Part shown: piece after piece, positions 50,268-58,999 of the stretch
How the letters are laid out: the number at the start of each line of letters is the position of its first letter
Numbering within the stretch: position 1 is the stretch's first letter
Assembly: GCA_041390685.1 (NCBI GenBank)
Contig: JAWKPL010000001.1
Location: forward strand, 2,542,001 to 2,606,000
Reading direction: 5' to 3'
DNA length: 64,000 nucleotides
Source of the DNA: JAIBBD01 sp041390685
GTDB lineage: Bacteria; Chloroflexota; Dehalococcoidia; UBA2979
Made by a program: the position numbers and the translations under genes
Notes under the pieces: generated by a model
Told to the model about the DNA's origin: nothing
Database searches by the model: none
What the model saw: only the letters and a program-made list of their open reading frames with translations

Positions 50268-51524
50268 CTGATTCCTCGACGTCGCCCATTTCGCACCAAC
50301 GACACAGCAGCCATCGGCAGCGGCGCCCGCGCCCGCGTCTCGAGGAGCAACGGCGCCCGCGGCGACGGCGTCTCCACCGCTCCGGTCAAAGAGCGCGCCT
50401 ACCTCGTCGGCCTCGACCACGGCCAGAACGGCCTCATGTCCGAGGACGAGTCGCTCCGCGAGCTTGCCCGCCTCGCCCGGACGGCGGGCACCGTCGTCGT
50501 CGGGCAGAGCGTGCAGCGCCGCCAGCACCCCGACCCCGCGACCTACGTCGGCTCCGGCAAGCTCGAGGAGATCAAGGACGCCCGCGAGCGCACCGACTAC
50601 AGCCTCGTCGTCTTCGACGAGCAGTTGTCGCCCGCCCAGCAGCTCCGCCTCGAATCAGCGCTCGAGGTGAAAGTCCTCGACCGGAGCGCGCTCATCCTCG
50701 ACATCTTCGCGAGCCGCGCTCGCACCCGTGAAGCCCGCCTCCAGGTGGAGCTCGCTCAGCACGAGTACCTCCTGCCGCGTCTGCGCGGCCAGTGGCAACA
50801 CCTCGAGCGCATGGAAGGTGCCGTCGGCCTCCGTGGCCCCGGTGAGACCCAGCTCGAGACCGACCGCCGCCTCATCGGCCAGCGCATCGCCCGTCTCAAG
50901 CGTGAGATCGATGCCGTCCGCCGCCAGCGCGCCCTCCACCGCCGACGCCGCACCCGCGAGGGCGTCCCCGTCGTCGCACTCGTCGGCTACACGAACGCCG
51001 GCAAGTCCTCCCTCCTGCGCACCCTCGCAGGCACCGAGGTACTCGCGGCGGACACCCTCTTCGCGACGCTCGACCCGCTCACACGGCGCGTCGCGCTTCC
51101 CGGCAACGAGACCATCCTCGTCACCGACACCGTGGGCTTCATCCAGAAGCTCCCCACGCAGCTCATCTCAGCCTTCCGCGCGACGCTCGAGGAGTTGGAG
51201 AGCGCCGATCTTCTCCTCCACGTCGTCGATGCCACCTCGCCCGCCATCGAGGCGCAATGGGCCACCGTCATGGAGACCCTCGACACCTTGGGCCTGGCCG
51301 GCAGGCCGATGCTCACTGTCCTCAACAAGGCCGATGGCCTCACCCGTCCCGATGGCCAGCCCGTCGCTTCCGAGGCCGACCTGCCGCACGTCGAGGTCGC
51401 AAGCCCGGCGCCCGGCGCCGCACTCCTCGTCTCCGCCACCGAAGGCTGGGGCATCGACGCCCTCCGCCGCCGCCTCGCCTTCGAGATGTTCGGCGTCCGC
51501 CCCGAGGTGGCGGCCCCGGCTTAG
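50268..51524 (+). CDS. hflX: GTPase HflX (non-canonical start codon)
   Basis: A ribosome-splitting/rescue GTPase. ERAYLVGLDHGQ starts the conserved N-terminal domain; DPATYVGSGKLEEIKD, VFDEQLSPAQQ, DRSALILDIFASRARTREARLQVELAQ and GPGETQLETDRR follow, then the G domain with GYTNAGKSSLL (G1), DTVGFIQKLP (G3) and NKAD (G4). In frame there is no ATG, GTG or TTG between the dapL stop and ATG 50436, which would cut into the conserved domain. A GGAGG at 50260 points to CTG 50268 or ATT 50271 as the start. Confidence 0.85.
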   Translation: MIPRRRPFRTNDTAAIGSGARARVSRSNGARGDGVSTAPVKERAYLVGLDHGQNGLMSEDESLRELARLARTAGTVVVGQSVQRRQHPDPATYVGSGKLEEIKDARERTDYSLVVFDEQLSPAQQLRLESALEVKVLDRSALILDIFASRARTREARLQVELAQHEYLLPRLRGQWQHLERMEGAVGLRGPGETQLETDRRLIGQRIARLKREIDAVRRQRALHRRRRTREGVPVVALVGYTNAGKSSLLRTLAGTEVLAADTLFATLDPLTRRVALPGNETILVTDTVGFIQKLPTQLISAFRATLEELESADLLLHVVDATSPAIEAQWATVMETLDTLGLAGRPMLTVLNKADGLTRPDGQPVASEADLPHVEVASPAPGAALLVSATEGWGIDALRRRLAFEMFGVRPEVAAPA

Positions 51525-52759
51525 TCCCGCTCGCGCTCGCAGATCATCGCCACATGCTCCCCTCGCACCCGAGTGAGGATCACGCTCGCCACCCCTGCCT
51601 CCGGCTCCGCAATTCCCCTCCCCCGCTCCCGGGGACGGGGGCTCACCTCCGGTTTCGGTCGCCTCGACAACCCGCGGTTCAAGCGCCGCTCCAGGTCGTT
51701 CGTATCCACCGGCGACCCGCGCCGCCCCACCTCCACTCGCCCGAACCCCAGCGCCCGCACCCGCTCTTCGATCCGCCGCGCGGAAAACGCGGACCACTCG
51801 AGCACCCGGAACCGTCGCGCGAACGGCGACTCCACGGCAGCGTCCGCGGTGAGATACGCGATCCGCTCATCCAGCTTCCACGCCCCGAGCTGCTCCGCCA
51901 GCGCCTCGATGAGCCCCGCACGTCCGACCGCCGGGTCCGGGTCGTACAGGTACAGCCCCGGCTCCCCGGTCGCTGTCCGCCCGTCATCCGGCTCCGCGGA
52001 CAGCGAACACGAAGGCTCCAGCAGCGTTGCCGTCCGCGGCGACCGCGCCAGTTCCCCGAGCCACAGCACCGCGGCCTTCAGCTCACGACCCGCCGAGATG
52101 AACTCGATCTCGCCCCCCGCCGGCAGCCGTTCGAGGTCGATCCCGGGCGCCAGCTTGATCCCCGCCCCGCGCCGCCCCGAGGCGACCTCGGTCACGCGCC
52201 GCAGCGACGGCGACCAGCGCTCCGGCTCCAGCCGCCGCCCGGCCGCGTCGCGACGGGCTGGGTCCGCCCACACCGCCTCGATGCCAGCTGGGGGAGTCCA
52301 TTCGTCGAGGTCCGCGCGCAGCGTCTCGACGCGCCCCGTCACCCCGCGCACTGAGGCGTTCGCCCGCACCATCGCCAGCCGCGTCTCATCACGGTCGACC
52401 GCCAGCACCCGCGCGACGCGCGCGATGGCAAGCGCGTCCCCGCCCATCCCGCAACCGAGGTCGGCGACCGTCTCGAATCCTGCGAACCGCTCTGCGATGT
52501 GCCGCGCGACGAGGTCGGGGCTGGCCTGCTCCCCCGCCTCGCGGTCGCAGAACAACCAGTCCGCGTCCTCGATCTTCCCCCGTGCCGCCCGTCGTCCGGC
52601 CGCGAGCGTCATCGCCGCCCGCGCACGCTCAGCTCCATAGCGCCGCCCGAGCTGTCGCAGCGCCGTCAACTCGCCCGACCGCTCCAGGAGCATCGACGCC
52701 TCGCCGGCGGCCGTGCGGCCGCCCTCCGTCTGCAGCCAGTCGAGGTCCGCGGCATCCAC
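51521..52759 (-). CDS. Class I SAM-dependent methyltransferase with THUMP-like C terminus
   Basis: About 412 residues. The central part has VADLGCGMGGDALAIARVA (SAM motif I), VLAVDRDETRLAM (motif II) and IEAVWADPARRD (motif IV with DPAR), a Rossmann-fold methyltransferase. The N-terminal helical and C-terminal parts resemble proteins annotated as THUMP-like-domain methyltransferases, suggesting an RNA substrate, but this is not certain. GTG 52759 lies 13 bp after the upstream stop. Its stop codon overlaps that of hflX tail-to-tail (51521-51524). Confidence 0.78.
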   Translation of the reverse strand: MDAADLDWLQTEGGRTAAGEASMLLERSGELTALRQLGRRYGAERARAAMTLAAGRRAARGKIEDADWLFCDREAGEQASPDLVARHIAERFAGFETVADLGCGMGGDALAIARVARVLAVDRDETRLAMVRANASVRGVTGRVETLRADLDEWTPPAGIEAVWADPARRDAAGRRLEPERWSPSLRRVTEVASGRRGAGIKLAPGIDLERLPAGGEIEFISAGRELKAAVLWLGELARSPRTATLLEPSCSLSAEPDDGRTATGEPGLYLYDPDPAVGRAGLIEALAEQLGAWKLDERIAYLTADAAVESPFARRFRVLEWSAFSARRIEERVRALGFGRVEVGRRGSPVDTNDLERRLNRGLSRRPKPEVSPRPRERGRGIAEPEAGVASVILTRVRGEHVAMICERERD

Positions 52760-52772
52760 CGCTGCCGCCCGC

Positions 52773-53621
52773 CTACCGCGCGGCGCGGACCGTCTGCGCG
52801 ATCGGGTCGTCGAGCCAGTCCCGCCCCGCGAACTCTGCGCGTAGCGCCGTGGCTGCCTCCCGCAGGACACCGCCGCCGCTGTCGCGGATCCACTTCGCGG
52901 CGCGCGGCTCTCCCGCGAACGCGGACGGCACGTCGTCGAGCCACGACGCGACACGCCTGCCCAGCGCCGTCTCTCGCGCCGCGGCGAGCAGCCACTCCGC
53001 CGGCGGGTGCGAACCTCCATCGAGGACGCAGGCCAGCCGGCACACCGATGCCGCCGCTTCCGCCGCCGATAGCACGGCCCCGCGGTCGGCGTCCTCCTCA
53101 CCCAGCGGCGCCCCCGCGAGCGCCTCCAGCGACTGCGCCGCTTGTATGTACAGCGGTCGTGCCACGCGCTCGAGCGCGTCCGCCGGCAGCCGCGCTGCCA
53201 TCCCCACCAGCGAGTCGAAGCGGTGCAGCGGGTCGTGCAGCGCCTGCCCGTGCCGCGCCAGCCACTTCATCTCGAGCGACCGCCGTGTCACCCCTTCGAG
53301 GTGCCGCCCCGCCGACTCCGAGGTGAGCACCGCCAGCTGCATCGCCGGCACCGTGTCAGTCGCCCGCACGTGCACCAGTGTCGACCCGTCTCGCACCAGT
53401 GGGTTCCGCAACTCGGGCCGCAACGACCGCGCCTCGGGCCCATCGAGGATCAGCCACAGGAGGGCGGGAGCGTCCGTGCGCGCCCACTCCACCGCGGGCG
53501 GCCGTACGAGCACCAGCAGCGCCCGCGTCGCGACCTCGTCCCACGGCGCCCCATCGAGGAGCGCTCGCGCCGCCTCCGCGGTCGCCGCCCGCCGCTCCGC
53601 AAGCTCCTCGGTCGACGTCAT
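52773..53621 (-). CDS. Unknown soluble protein
   Basis: Not recognised. A 282-residue, Ala/Arg/Leu-rich, mainly helical protein without signal peptide, membrane helix or a clear catalytic motif. It sits between the methyltransferase and flavodoxin genes on the same strand, overlapping the flavodoxin stop by 4 bases, so it is probably expressed with them. Confidence 0.65.
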   Translation of the reverse strand: MTSTEELAERRAATAEAARALLDGAPWDEVATRALLVLVRPPAVEWARTDAPALLWLILDGPEARSLRPELRNPLVRDGSTLVHVRATDTVPAMQLAVLTSESAGRHLEGVTRRSLEMKWLARHGQALHDPLHRFDSLVGMAARLPADALERVARPLYIQAAQSLEALAGAPLGEEDADRGAVLSAAEAAASVCRLACVLDGGSHPPAEWLLAAARETALGRRVASWLDDVPSAFAGEPRAAKWIRDSGGGVLREAATALRAEFAGRDWLDDPIAQTVRAAR

Positions 53622-54121
53622 TGCAGCCTCACTGCCAACTCCGCCACCCGCCGCCCAAGGACGCGCGCCTGCTCACGGTCGTCATCGTTGACCTCCGCGT
53701 GCGCGGTCGCCCCGTAATACGAGCCCGACCGTCGCATCCGCTCCGACCACGGCAGACCCACAAAGACCATCCCGTGGCCCAGGATCAGGTGCATCAGCTG
53801 CAGCAGCGTCGCCTCGATCCCGCCGTGCGGCGACCACCCGGCCGTGAACGCGCCCCCGGGCTTCCCTGCCAGCTCGCCCGACTCCCACACGTCACCGCTC
53901 CGGTCCATCCAGTCCTTCAGCTTCCCCGTGATCCCCGTCCAGTTCGGCGACCCGAGGATCAGCCCGTCCGCCGTCAGCAGCTCCTCCGGCCGCGCCTCGT
54001 CCACCGTCCGCGCCCGCACCTCGGCGCCGGCCACACTTTCCACACCCGCGCACACGGCGCGCGCCAACTCCGCCACCAGTCCCTCGCGGCTGTCGTACAG
54101 GACGAGGACCGTCGCCGTCAT
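53618..54121 (-). CDS. Flavodoxin/WrbA-like flavoprotein
   Basis: A 167-residue flavodoxin-fold protein. ATVLVLYDSREGLVAELARAV is the FMN phosphate loop; LLTADGLILGSPNWTGITGKLKDWMDRSG is the second FMN loop, and GAFTAGWSPHGGIEATLLQLMHLILGHGM is like the NAD(P)H:quinone reductase (WrbA) class. Likely an FMN electron carrier or quinone reductase. Confidence 0.85.
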   Translation of the reverse strand: MTATVLVLYDSREGLVAELARAVCAGVESVAGAEVRARTVDEARPEELLTADGLILGSPNWTGITGKLKDWMDRSGDVWESGELAGKPGGAFTAGWSPHGGIEATLLQLMHLILGHGMVFVGLPWSERMRRSGSYYGATAHAEVNDDDREQARVLGRRVAELAVRLQ

Positions 54122-54124
54122 GTT

Positions 54125-54385
54125 CTAACCGTCAGTGCCGGTGTGGTCGGTGATCACCTGCCGGAAGTGCGTGATCCGCTCTTCGATCTCCGGCTCCACA
54201 TCCTGCAGCCGCTCCCGCAGGCCGGAGATCAGCGCCACCGCTCCCCCGTATGCCACGAACCACTCCACGCCCTGCAGCACGGCGTGCGTGAATGGGTGCC
54301 GTCCGCCACGATGTCGGAGGTAGCCCCAGGCCAATCCCGCCGCCAGCGCCGCCAGCGCGAAGCGCAACTGCTGTCGTTCGTTCAC
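54125..54385 (-). CDS. Small membrane protein of unknown function
   Basis: An 86-residue protein with two short hydrophobic segments (about 7-24 and 43-57) and a charged C-terminal helix. Not recognised. It begins the minus-strand group that contains the flavodoxin gene, and ends 3 bp before the flavodoxin start. Confidence 0.6.
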   Translation of the reverse strand: MNERQQLRFALAALAAGLAWGYLRHRGGRHPFTHAVLQGVEWFVAYGGAVALISGLRERLQDVEPEIEERITHFRQVITDHTGTDG

Positions 54386-54571
54386 GTCGTCTCCCTTGCC
54401 TCATCGTACGGGCGGCAGGCAATCGCGTACAGCGATCGCGACGGGGGGACGAACGTCAGTAGCGGACGATGCGTCGACGTGGCAGACTACGCGCGTCGTA
54501 CTACTCAGGTCAGATCGGTGTATGCTGCGCGGCGGCCCGGAGGGCCGTGCAGCACGAGAAGGAGAGGCGAT

Positions 54572-55453
54572 TTGCAGGACGTCACTTACCGTCGGCCCGC
54601 CACCTTGCAAGAGGCGGTGCAACTGCTCAAGGACAACGGCCCCACGGCTCGCGTCCTCGCGGGCGGCACGGACATCATCGTCATGGCGCGTGAGCGGCGT
54701 CGCGACACCAGCATGTTCGTCGATATTAAGGCCATTCCGGAACTCACCGGCATTCGCTTCGATGCGAATGAGGGCCTCACCCTCGGCGCGGCCACGCCTC
54801 TCTACCAGGTCTACCGCAATGAGACGATTCAGCGGCTCTACCCCTGCCTCGTCGACTCCGCGTCGCTCATCGGCGGCACCGCCATCCAGGGGCGCGCCAG
54901 CTTCGGCGGCAACCTCTGCAACTCCGGCCCCGCCGCGGACAGCATCCCCTCGCTCATCGTCCTCGAGGGCAAGGCCCGCATCGTCGGACCCAACGGCGAG
55001 CGCACGGTCGCGGTCGAGGACTTCTGCACCGGCCCGGGCCGCAACGTCCTCGAGGCCGGCGAGATCCTCGTCTCGCTCAGCTTCCCCGCCCCGCACCCGA
55101 ACAGCGGCGCTCGCTTCCTCCGCTTCATCCCCCGTAACGAGATGGACATCGCCGTCGTCAACGCGGCGACCGCCCTCCGCTTCGAGGGTGACACAGTCGC
55201 GGCCGCCCGCATCGCCATCGGCGCCGTAGCCCCCACGCCCCTCTTCGTCCCGGCCGCCGGCGCTGCCCTCGTCGGCAAACCCCTGACGGACGAGACAATC
55301 GCAGCCGCCGCCAACGCATCGCGCGATGCGGCCACGCCCATCGACGACATGCGCGGCTCTGTCCGCCAGCGCAAGCACCTCTCGTACGTCCTCACCGAGC
55401 GGACCATCCGCGACGCGGCTCGCCGCGCCCGCGGTGAAACCCTGGAGCACTAA
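54572..55453 (+). CDS. Molybdenum hydroxylase FAD-binding (medium) subunit
   Basis: A 293-residue FAD subunit of the xanthine dehydrogenase family. TARVLAGGTDIIVMARER is the first FAD-pyrophosphate motif and IQGRASFGGNLCNSGPAADSIPSLIVL the second. It passes electrons between the iron-sulphur subunit and an acceptor. Translation probably starts at TTG 54572, preceded by GAAGGAGAGG. First gene of a three-gene operon. Confidence 0.92.
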   Translation: MQDVTYRRPATLQEAVQLLKDNGPTARVLAGGTDIIVMARERRRDTSMFVDIKAIPELTGIRFDANEGLTLGAATPLYQVYRNETIQRLYPCLVDSASLIGGTAIQGRASFGGNLCNSGPAADSIPSLIVLEGKARIVGPNGERTVAVEDFCTGPGRNVLEAGEILVSLSFPAPHPNSGARFLRFIPRNEMDIAVVNAATALRFEGDTVAAARIAIGAVAPTPLFVPAAGAALVGKPLTDETIAAAANASRDAATPIDDMRGSVRQRKHLSYVLTERTIRDAARRARGETLEH

Positions 55454-55456
55454 GCC

Positions 55457-55930
55457 TTGAGCAACCGCATCATCATCAACACCGTCATCAACGGGGAGCC
55501 CACCGAGTTCCTCGCCGACGAGCGCGACAGCCTCCTCGAGGCGCTACGTGAGCGCATCGGCCTCACCGGCGTCAAAGAGGGATGCAACAACGGTAACTGT
55601 GGCGCCTGCGCCGTCATCATGGACGGCCGCCTCGTGAACTCCTGCTGCGTCATGGCCGCCGAGGTCGAGGGCGCGGACATCACCACCGTCGAAGGCCTCG
55701 CGAAGGGCGGCGAGCTCACCCCCCTCCAGCAGACCTTCCTCGAGGACGCCGCCCTCCAGTGCGGCATCTGCACCCCGGGCTTCCTCGTCGCCGCCACCGC
55801 GCTCCTCGACGTGAACCCGCACCCGACCGAGCACGAAATCCGCTACTGGCTCGCCGGGAACCTCTGCCGCTGCACTGGCTACGACAAGATCATCCGCGCC
55901 GTGCAGCACGCCGCCGAACGCTCCGCGTAG
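55457..55930 (+). CDS. Molybdenum hydroxylase 2Fe-2S (small) subunit
   Basis: A 157-residue protein with two 2Fe-2S clusters. The plant-ferredoxin type cluster is in GCNNGNCGACAVIMDGRLVNSCC; the helical cluster is QCGICTPGF with NLCRCTGY. It links the Mo cofactor to FAD. It starts at TTG 55457, three bases after the FAD subunit stop. Confidence 0.95.
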   Translation: MSNRIIINTVINGEPTEFLADERDSLLEALRERIGLTGVKEGCNNGNCGACAVIMDGRLVNSCCVMAAEVEGADITTVEGLAKGGELTPLQQTFLEDAALQCGICTPGFLVAATALLDVNPHPTEHEIRYWLAGNLCRCTGYDKIIRAVQHAAERSA

Positions 55931-55954
55931 CGGCCGCAACACATCCGTAGTGTA

Positions 55955-55989
55955 TGGATATGGTGCGTCGAATAAACGCACCATATCCA
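55955..55989. promoter_or_regulatory. 14-bp perfect inverted repeat before the Mo subunit gene
   Basis: TGGATATGGTGCGT (55955-55968) and ACGCACCATATCCA (55976-55989) are perfect reverse complements with a 7-nt spacer. They lie in the 116-bp gap before the Mo subunit, and no T-run follows, so a regulator operator or an mRNA-processing hairpin is more likely than a terminator. Confidence 0.6.
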
Positions 55990-56046
55990 GTAGAATGTCG
56001 GCTATCGAACCGGCACTCGCTCAATTCGACGTTAGGAGACTCCTGC

Positions 56047-58314
56047 ATGGTCGCGACTGAGCCATACAAGATCGTCGGCACGCGTCCTGTTCGCCCGGAC
56101 GGGGTGGACAAGGTCACCGGGCGTGCCAACTACGGCTCGGACATCAAGCTCCCCGGCATGCTCTACGCGCGCGTCAAGCGCAGCCCGCATGCCCACGCCA
56201 TCATCAAGAACATCGACGTCTCGAAGGCCCTCGCCCTCCCCGGCGTCAAGGCCGTCGTCACACGCGCCGACTTCCGCGAGGCTGGCCCCGGACTCATCGA
56301 CATCGGCGAAGGGCCCCCGGTCAACCTCAGGTTCATGCTCGACAACGTCTGCGCCGGCGACAAAGTCGTCTACAAGGGCCACGCCGTCGCCTCCGTCGCG
56401 GCCACCGACCTCCACACCGCCGAGGACGCCATGAACCTGATCGAGGTCGAGTACGAGGTACTCCCCCCGGTCATGAACGTCCGCGACGCCATGCTCGAGT
56501 CCGCTCCGCTCATCCACGGCAACGAGCTCACCGGCGGCCTCACCGCCGCTGACATGGGCAAGCGCCCCTCCAACATCGCCAACCGCGTCGAGTTCGAGAT
56601 GGGAGACATCGAGGCCGGCTTCGCTCAGGCCGACGTCGTCGTCGAGCGCGAGTTCGAGACCGCGATGTACCACCAGGGCTACATCGAGCCCCACAACGCC
56701 ACCGTCATCTGGAACCAGGATGACGACATCACGATCTGGACCAGCACTCAGGGCAGCTTCTCCGTGCGCACCGCGAGCGCCATGATCCTCGGTGTCCCGG
56801 TCTCCAGCGTGAAGGTCGTCCCGATGGAGATCGGCGGCGGCTTCGGCGGCAAGATCCCGGTCTACCTGGAACCCCACGCCGCGCTCCTCTCGAAGAAGAC
56901 CGGCGGCGCCCCCGTCAAGATGTGGATGACCCGCGACGAAGTCCTCGAGGCCACCGGTCCAACCTCCGGCACCTTCGCGCGCGTCAAGATCGGCGCCAGG
57001 CGCGACGGCACGCTTGTGTCCGCCAGGGTCCACCTTGCCTTCGAGGCTGGCGGCTTCCCCGGCTCCCCCGTTGGCGCCGGCGCCATGTGCGCCCTCGGGC
57101 CGTACACGATCCCGAACGCCTTCGTCGAGGGCTTCGACGTCGTCGTGAACCGCCCGAAAGTTGCCGCCTACCGCGCCCCCGGCGCCCCCGCCGCCGAGTA
57201 CGCCGTAGAGTCGGTCATCGACGAGATCGCCGAACAGCTCGGCATGGACCCCATGGACTTCCGCCTGAAGAACGCGGCCGTCGAGGGCACCCGGCGACCG
57301 GACGGCGCCACCATGGGCGTCATCGGCAACGTCCAGGTCATGGAGGCCATCAAGGACAGCCCCCACTACAAGTCGGAACTCGAGGGCGAGAACCGCGGCC
57401 GTGGCGTCGCCATGGGCTTCTGGTTCAACGCCGGCATGGAGTCCGCGGCCTACGCGACCGTCGTCTCTGACGGCACCGTCGCCCTGGTCACCGGCGCCAC
57501 CGACATCGGCGGCACCCGCGCCACCCACGCCATGCAGCTCGCCGAAACCCTCGGCATCCCCTACGAGGACGTCAAGCCCCACGTGGTCGACACCGACTCC
57601 ATCGGCTGGACCGGCGTCACCGGCGGCAGCCGCACGACCTTCGCCGGCGGCTGGGCCGTCTACGAGGCCGCCATGGACATCCGTGTCCAGATGGAGGAGC
57701 GCGCCGCCAAGATCTGGGAAGTCGACCGCGAGCACGTCCGCTACGAGAACGGTGCCGTCCACGGCCCCGAGGGCAAGACGTTCACCTTCAAGGAGCTCGC
57801 TGCCCAGCTGCCGCACACCGGCGGTACCATCGCCGGCCACGCGGACGTCAACCCGACCACCGTCGGTGCGGCCTTCGCCGGCCACATCTGCGACGTCGAG
57901 GTCGACCCCGACACCGGCAAGGTCACCATCCTCCGCTACACCGCCGTCCAGGACGTCGGCACCGCGGTGCACCCCTCCTACGTCGAGGGCCAGATCCAGG
58001 GTGGCGCTTCGCAGGGCATCGGCATGGCGCTCAGCGAGGAGTACTTCTACGACGACAACGGTGTCATGCGGAACTCGAGCCTCCTCGACTACCGCATGCC
58101 CACCGCGCTCGACCTCCCGATGATCGACACGATCCTCGTCGAGGTCCCGAACCCCGGCCACCCCTACGGTGTCCGTGGCGTCGGTGAAGTCCCGATCGTC
58201 CCGCCGCTGGCGGCCGTCGCCAACGCGATCTACCACGCGACCGGTGTCCGCGTGCACAAGCTCCCGGCGAACCCGCGCAACCTCCTCGAGGAGCTGCTCC
58301 CGCCGGAGGCCTAG
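56047..58314 (+). CDS. Molybdenum hydroxylase molybdopterin-binding (large) subunit
   Basis: A 755-residue catalytic subunit. GVDKVTGRANYGSDIKLPGMLYARVKRSPHAHA opens the first domain; IGGGFGGKIPVYLEPHAALLSKK, AYRAPGAPAAEYAVES, and the closing GVGEVPIVPPLAAVANAI, whose Glu is the catalytic base, are family features. The AYRAPGAP segment lacks the AYRCSFR active-site loop of aerobic CO dehydrogenase, so a xanthine/aldehyde/hydroxybenzoyl-CoA-type substrate is more likely. ATG 56047 follows AGGAG. Confidence 0.92.
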   Translation: MVATEPYKIVGTRPVRPDGVDKVTGRANYGSDIKLPGMLYARVKRSPHAHAIIKNIDVSKALALPGVKAVVTRADFREAGPGLIDIGEGPPVNLRFMLDNVCAGDKVVYKGHAVASVAATDLHTAEDAMNLIEVEYEVLPPVMNVRDAMLESAPLIHGNELTGGLTAADMGKRPSNIANRVEFEMGDIEAGFAQADVVVEREFETAMYHQGYIEPHNATVIWNQDDDITIWTSTQGSFSVRTASAMILGVPVSSVKVVPMEIGGGFGGKIPVYLEPHAALLSKKTGGAPVKMWMTRDEVLEATGPTSGTFARVKIGARRDGTLVSARVHLAFEAGGFPGSPVGAGAMCALGPYTIPNAFVEGFDVVVNRPKVAAYRAPGAPAAEYAVESVIDEIAEQLGMDPMDFRLKNAAVEGTRRPDGATMGVIGNVQVMEAIKDSPHYKSELEGENRGRGVAMGFWFNAGMESAAYATVVSDGTVALVTGATDIGGTRATHAMQLAETLGIPYEDVKPHVVDTDSIGWTGVTGGSRTTFAGGWAVYEAAMDIRVQMEERAAKIWEVDREHVRYENGAVHGPEGKTFTFKELAAQLPHTGGTIAGHADVNPTTVGAAFAGHICDVEVDPDTGKVTILRYTAVQDVGTAVHPSYVEGQIQGGASQGIGMALSEEYFYDDNGVMRNSSLLDYRMPTALDLPMIDTILVEVPNPGHPYGVRGVGEVPIVPPLAAVANAIYHATGVRVHKLPANPRNLLEELLPPEA

Positions 58315-58345
58315 TCGGTCGTCGACGTTCCACTCGGGAACACAC

Positions 58346-58379
58346 CGCGAGGGGCATGGCAGCAGCCGTGCCCCTCGCG
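58346..58379 (+). terminator. Probable terminator of the molybdenum hydroxylase operon
   Basis: A 14-bp G+C-rich stem with one G-U pair (58346-58359 and 58366-58379), 6-nt loop, 31 bp after the large-subunit stop. No T-run follows. Confidence 0.5.
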
Positions 58380-58481
58380 CGATCCCCACGGACCGCCGCC
58401 TGCCTGATCGTGCGCGCGACGCGGCCGCGTCGGGTCGAGAGCGGCGGCTAAGGAGGATCGGCCTACGCCGGTTCCCGAAGC

Positions 58482-58889
58482 CTACTTTCCCTGACCGAGG
58501 GCCGCGGTGCCGGGCCGTCCGGTCCACGCTACTGCCCGTGAGAACTTGCCGTCCTTCACCTCGTAGAGGCTAAAAGCGTAGACGGCAACCTTGGTGCCAG
58601 GCGGCCCGAAGCGTTCATTGCCCCCGGTGTTCGTCCCGGTCCAGAGCTCTTCGATACCGAACCAGTCGCCCTCACTGGCGAGCACCCGAAGCACCTCCGT
58701 CTTCCGGTCGGGGCATGCGGCAGTCGCGAGCTGTTCGAGTTCATACATCTGCGTCCGATTGTGCGTGATGCCCTGTGCAGGCCGGTATGCTTCGAAATCG
58801 TCCGCGTAGAGGTCGATGTAGTGGTCGAAGTCGGTGTTGTAGACACCTTCATGGTGTTTGGCCAACCGTGTGGCCTCCTCGATGTTCAT
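58482..58889 (-). CDS. SnoaL/NTF2-like protein
   Basis: A 135-residue protein of the cone-shaped NTF2-like fold: HHEGVYNTDFDHYIDLYADDFEAYRPAQG, then ASEGDWFGIEELWTGTNTGG and the C-terminal strand KVAVYAFSLYEVKDGKFSRAVAW. SnoaL-like proteins include cyclases, isomerases and binding proteins; no substrate can be named. ATG 58889 follows GGAAGG. It lies opposite in direction to the Mo operon. Confidence 0.75.
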   Translation of the reverse strand: MNIEEATRLAKHHEGVYNTDFDHYIDLYADDFEAYRPAQGITHNRTQMYELEQLATAACPDRKTEVLRVLASEGDWFGIEELWTGTNTGGNERFGPPGTKVAVYAFSLYEVKDGKFSRAVAWTGRPGTAALGQGK

Positions 58890-58987
58890 CACGCCTTCCC
58901 TTTCCCAGCGCCACCCGCGTGCTCCGACTGAATCACTGGCCCGCGGATCTTGGTCGCCCGCGCCTCCCGCCCCGCGCGCGCAGAAGA

Positions 58988-58993
58988 TACACT
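58988..58993 (+). promoter_or_regulatory. Candidate leaderless -10 box of the MoaD-like gene
   Basis: TACACT is followed by 6 nt and ATG 59000, identical in sequence to the box before pheS. Confidence 0.4.
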
Positions 58994-58999
58994 GAGGCC

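Noticed and set aside
50251..50271. A six-codon frame before hflX as a real small gene
   Set aside because: Too short to judge, without similarity. It is mentioned only for its stop position relative to the possible hflX start.
54572..58314. Aerobic CO dehydrogenase (CoxMSL)
   Set aside because: Subunit order and clusters fit the superfamily, but the large subunit shows AYRAPGAP in place of the AYRCSFR active-site loop of form I CO dehydrogenase.
56032..58527. An 831-residue open frame opposite the Mo-hydroxylase large subunit, with similar long frames opposite the peptide-binding gene (13167-14690) and pgk/prenyl synthase (41856-44150)
   Set aside because: These arise because high G+C third positions suppress stops on the complementary strand. 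They lack family motifs and are rich in Gly, Ala, Asp and Arg in shadow-like patterns, while the sense frames are clear enzymes.
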